Assembly (NCBI RefSeq): GCF_900114485.1
Contig: NZ_FOTF01000001.1
Location: 1-64,000, forward strand
DNA length: 64,000 nt
Source of the DNA: Loktanella salsilacus
GTDB lineage: Bacteria > Pseudomonadota > Alphaproteobacteria > Rhodobacterales > Rhodobacteraceae
Direction: 5' to 3'
The stretch's first letter is position 1, and the number at the start of each line of letters is the position of its first letter. This document shows, one piece after another, positions 63,641 to 64,000 of the stretch. Both the position numbers and the translations under genes were made by a program. The notes beneath the pieces were generated by a model. The model was not told where the DNA came from and did not search any database. It saw only the letters and a list, made by a program, of their open reading frames with translations.

Positions 63641-64000
63641 TTACGCCTCCTGCTGCAACAAGGGTTTCAGGTCCGACAAGATCGCCGCGACTTCGGCGGC
63701 CTCGGCGCTGCGCTGCGCTGTTAGCCCGTCAACTTCGGCCATCAGGGCGCGGTTGATCAGTTCGGCGTCCGCGACACCGTCCGTGGCGGCGGCACGCAAT
63801 TTGGCGCAGACTTCTGTCAGGTCAGCGTTCGATCCGCGCAGCTGCTGCAATTGCGCATCCAGCGCCGCGATTTGCGCCGCCTGATCGCTGCTGCGCTTTT
63901 CCAGATCGACGATCTGGCCGTCTTGGCGCGACTTCAGCTTCGCCACGCGCTCTTCTAGCTGGGCATTTGCGCCGCGTTCCGCGTCCAGCTGCGCCGTCAG
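63641..64000 (-). CDS. Coiled-coil protein upstream of zapA (5' end outside window)
   Basis: At least 119 residues of uninterrupted coiled coil (SRQDGQIVDLEKRSSDQAAQ and similar), rich in Ala, Leu, Glu and Gln. A GTG at 63946 is not taken as the start because the same frame stays open and coiled-coil-like to the window's edge. It lies directly upstream of zapA and is probably co-transcribed. Such genes next to zapA in this group are uncharacterised; a role in division is inferred from location only. Confidence 0.78.
   Translation of the reverse strand: MTAQLDAERGANAQLEERVAKLKSRQDGQIVDLEKRSSDQAAQIAALDAQLQQLRGSNADLTEVCAKLRAAATDGVADAELINRALMAEVDGLTAQRSAEAAEVAAILSDLKPLLQQEA

Noticed and set aside
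1-64000. CRISPR arrays, restriction-modification or retron-like defence systems
   Set aside because: No regularly spaced repeats, Cas, reverse transcriptase, methylase or typical defence proteins could be found on either strand.

Overview
The window looks like a chromosomal segment of a Rhodobacteraceae (Roseobacter-group) alphaproteobacterium. Support comes from the high-GC coding bias, the alphaproteobacterial SOS box (GAAC-N7-GAAC) before lexA, the run trpG-trpD-trpC-moaC-moeA-lexA followed by comEC, gltX and gltA, a B12-dependent ribonucleotide reductase, a fused indolepyruvate ferredoxin oxidoreductase, and a holin/GH108 endolysin pair of the kind that releases Rhodobacterales gene transfer agents. 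Species cannot be fixed from the sequence alone.

The first ~19 kb is accessory and loosely packed. It opens with the end of an IS5-type element that has cut a LysR regulator gene in two. Next come a divergent zinc-less alcohol dehydrogenase-like gene with a DUF1330 partner, an SDR, a Hint-domain protein, a badly decayed minus-strand gene (about 4.8-5.6 kb), a VOC protein, an exported protein, a Bcr/CflA-type efflux pump and a 2OG-Fe(II) oxygenase. A tight three-gene minus-strand operon (PLP lyase, M24 metallohydrolase, two-cysteine Asp/Glu racemase-like) resembles part of an ectoine-type amino-acid catabolic pathway. A small c-type cytochrome sits before a periplasmic sugar dehydrogenase. A SleB-like lipoprotein, a PlsC acyltransferase and a PAS/LOV-like histidine kinase (lacking the photoactive cysteine) with its response regulator close the region.

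From 19.5 kb on the window is dense core genome. nrdJ is followed by tRNA-Pro(TGG), a DUF192 protein, a double cold-shock protein and pdxH; fabI, a LysE exporter, gpt and a DUF2127 protein run the other way. trpE, a PpiD/SurA-like foldase, an aminotransferase and a divergent polysaccharide deacetylase lie on the minus strand. The plus-strand chain trpG-trpD-ung-trpC-moaC-moeA is joined almost throughout by stop/start overlaps, with ung inserted between two tryptophan genes. lexA, comEC (lacking its usual C-terminal metallo-beta-lactamase domain), gltX, gltA and a DUF2087 protein follow.

From 45.8 to 54.9 kb the minus strand carries an Old Yellow Enzyme, a PaaG-like isomerase, ccmH-ccmF, a three-gene lysis cassette, ccmE-argC, murI and an acyltransferase. 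The cassette sits inside the cytochrome c maturation locus. The last 9 kb hold the indolepyruvate oxidoreductase gene, with a perfect 21-bp palindrome between it and a divergent LysR gene, then a strong small-RNA candidate, purL, bolA, grxD, an MliC-like lysozyme inhibitor, zapA and a coiled-coil gene running off the right edge.

The points most worth a second look are the lysis cassette with its EF-hand-bearing endolysin, the small-RNA candidate at 59.62-59.70 kb, the 21-bp palindrome, the decayed gene at 4.8-5.6 kb and the ectoine-like trio.
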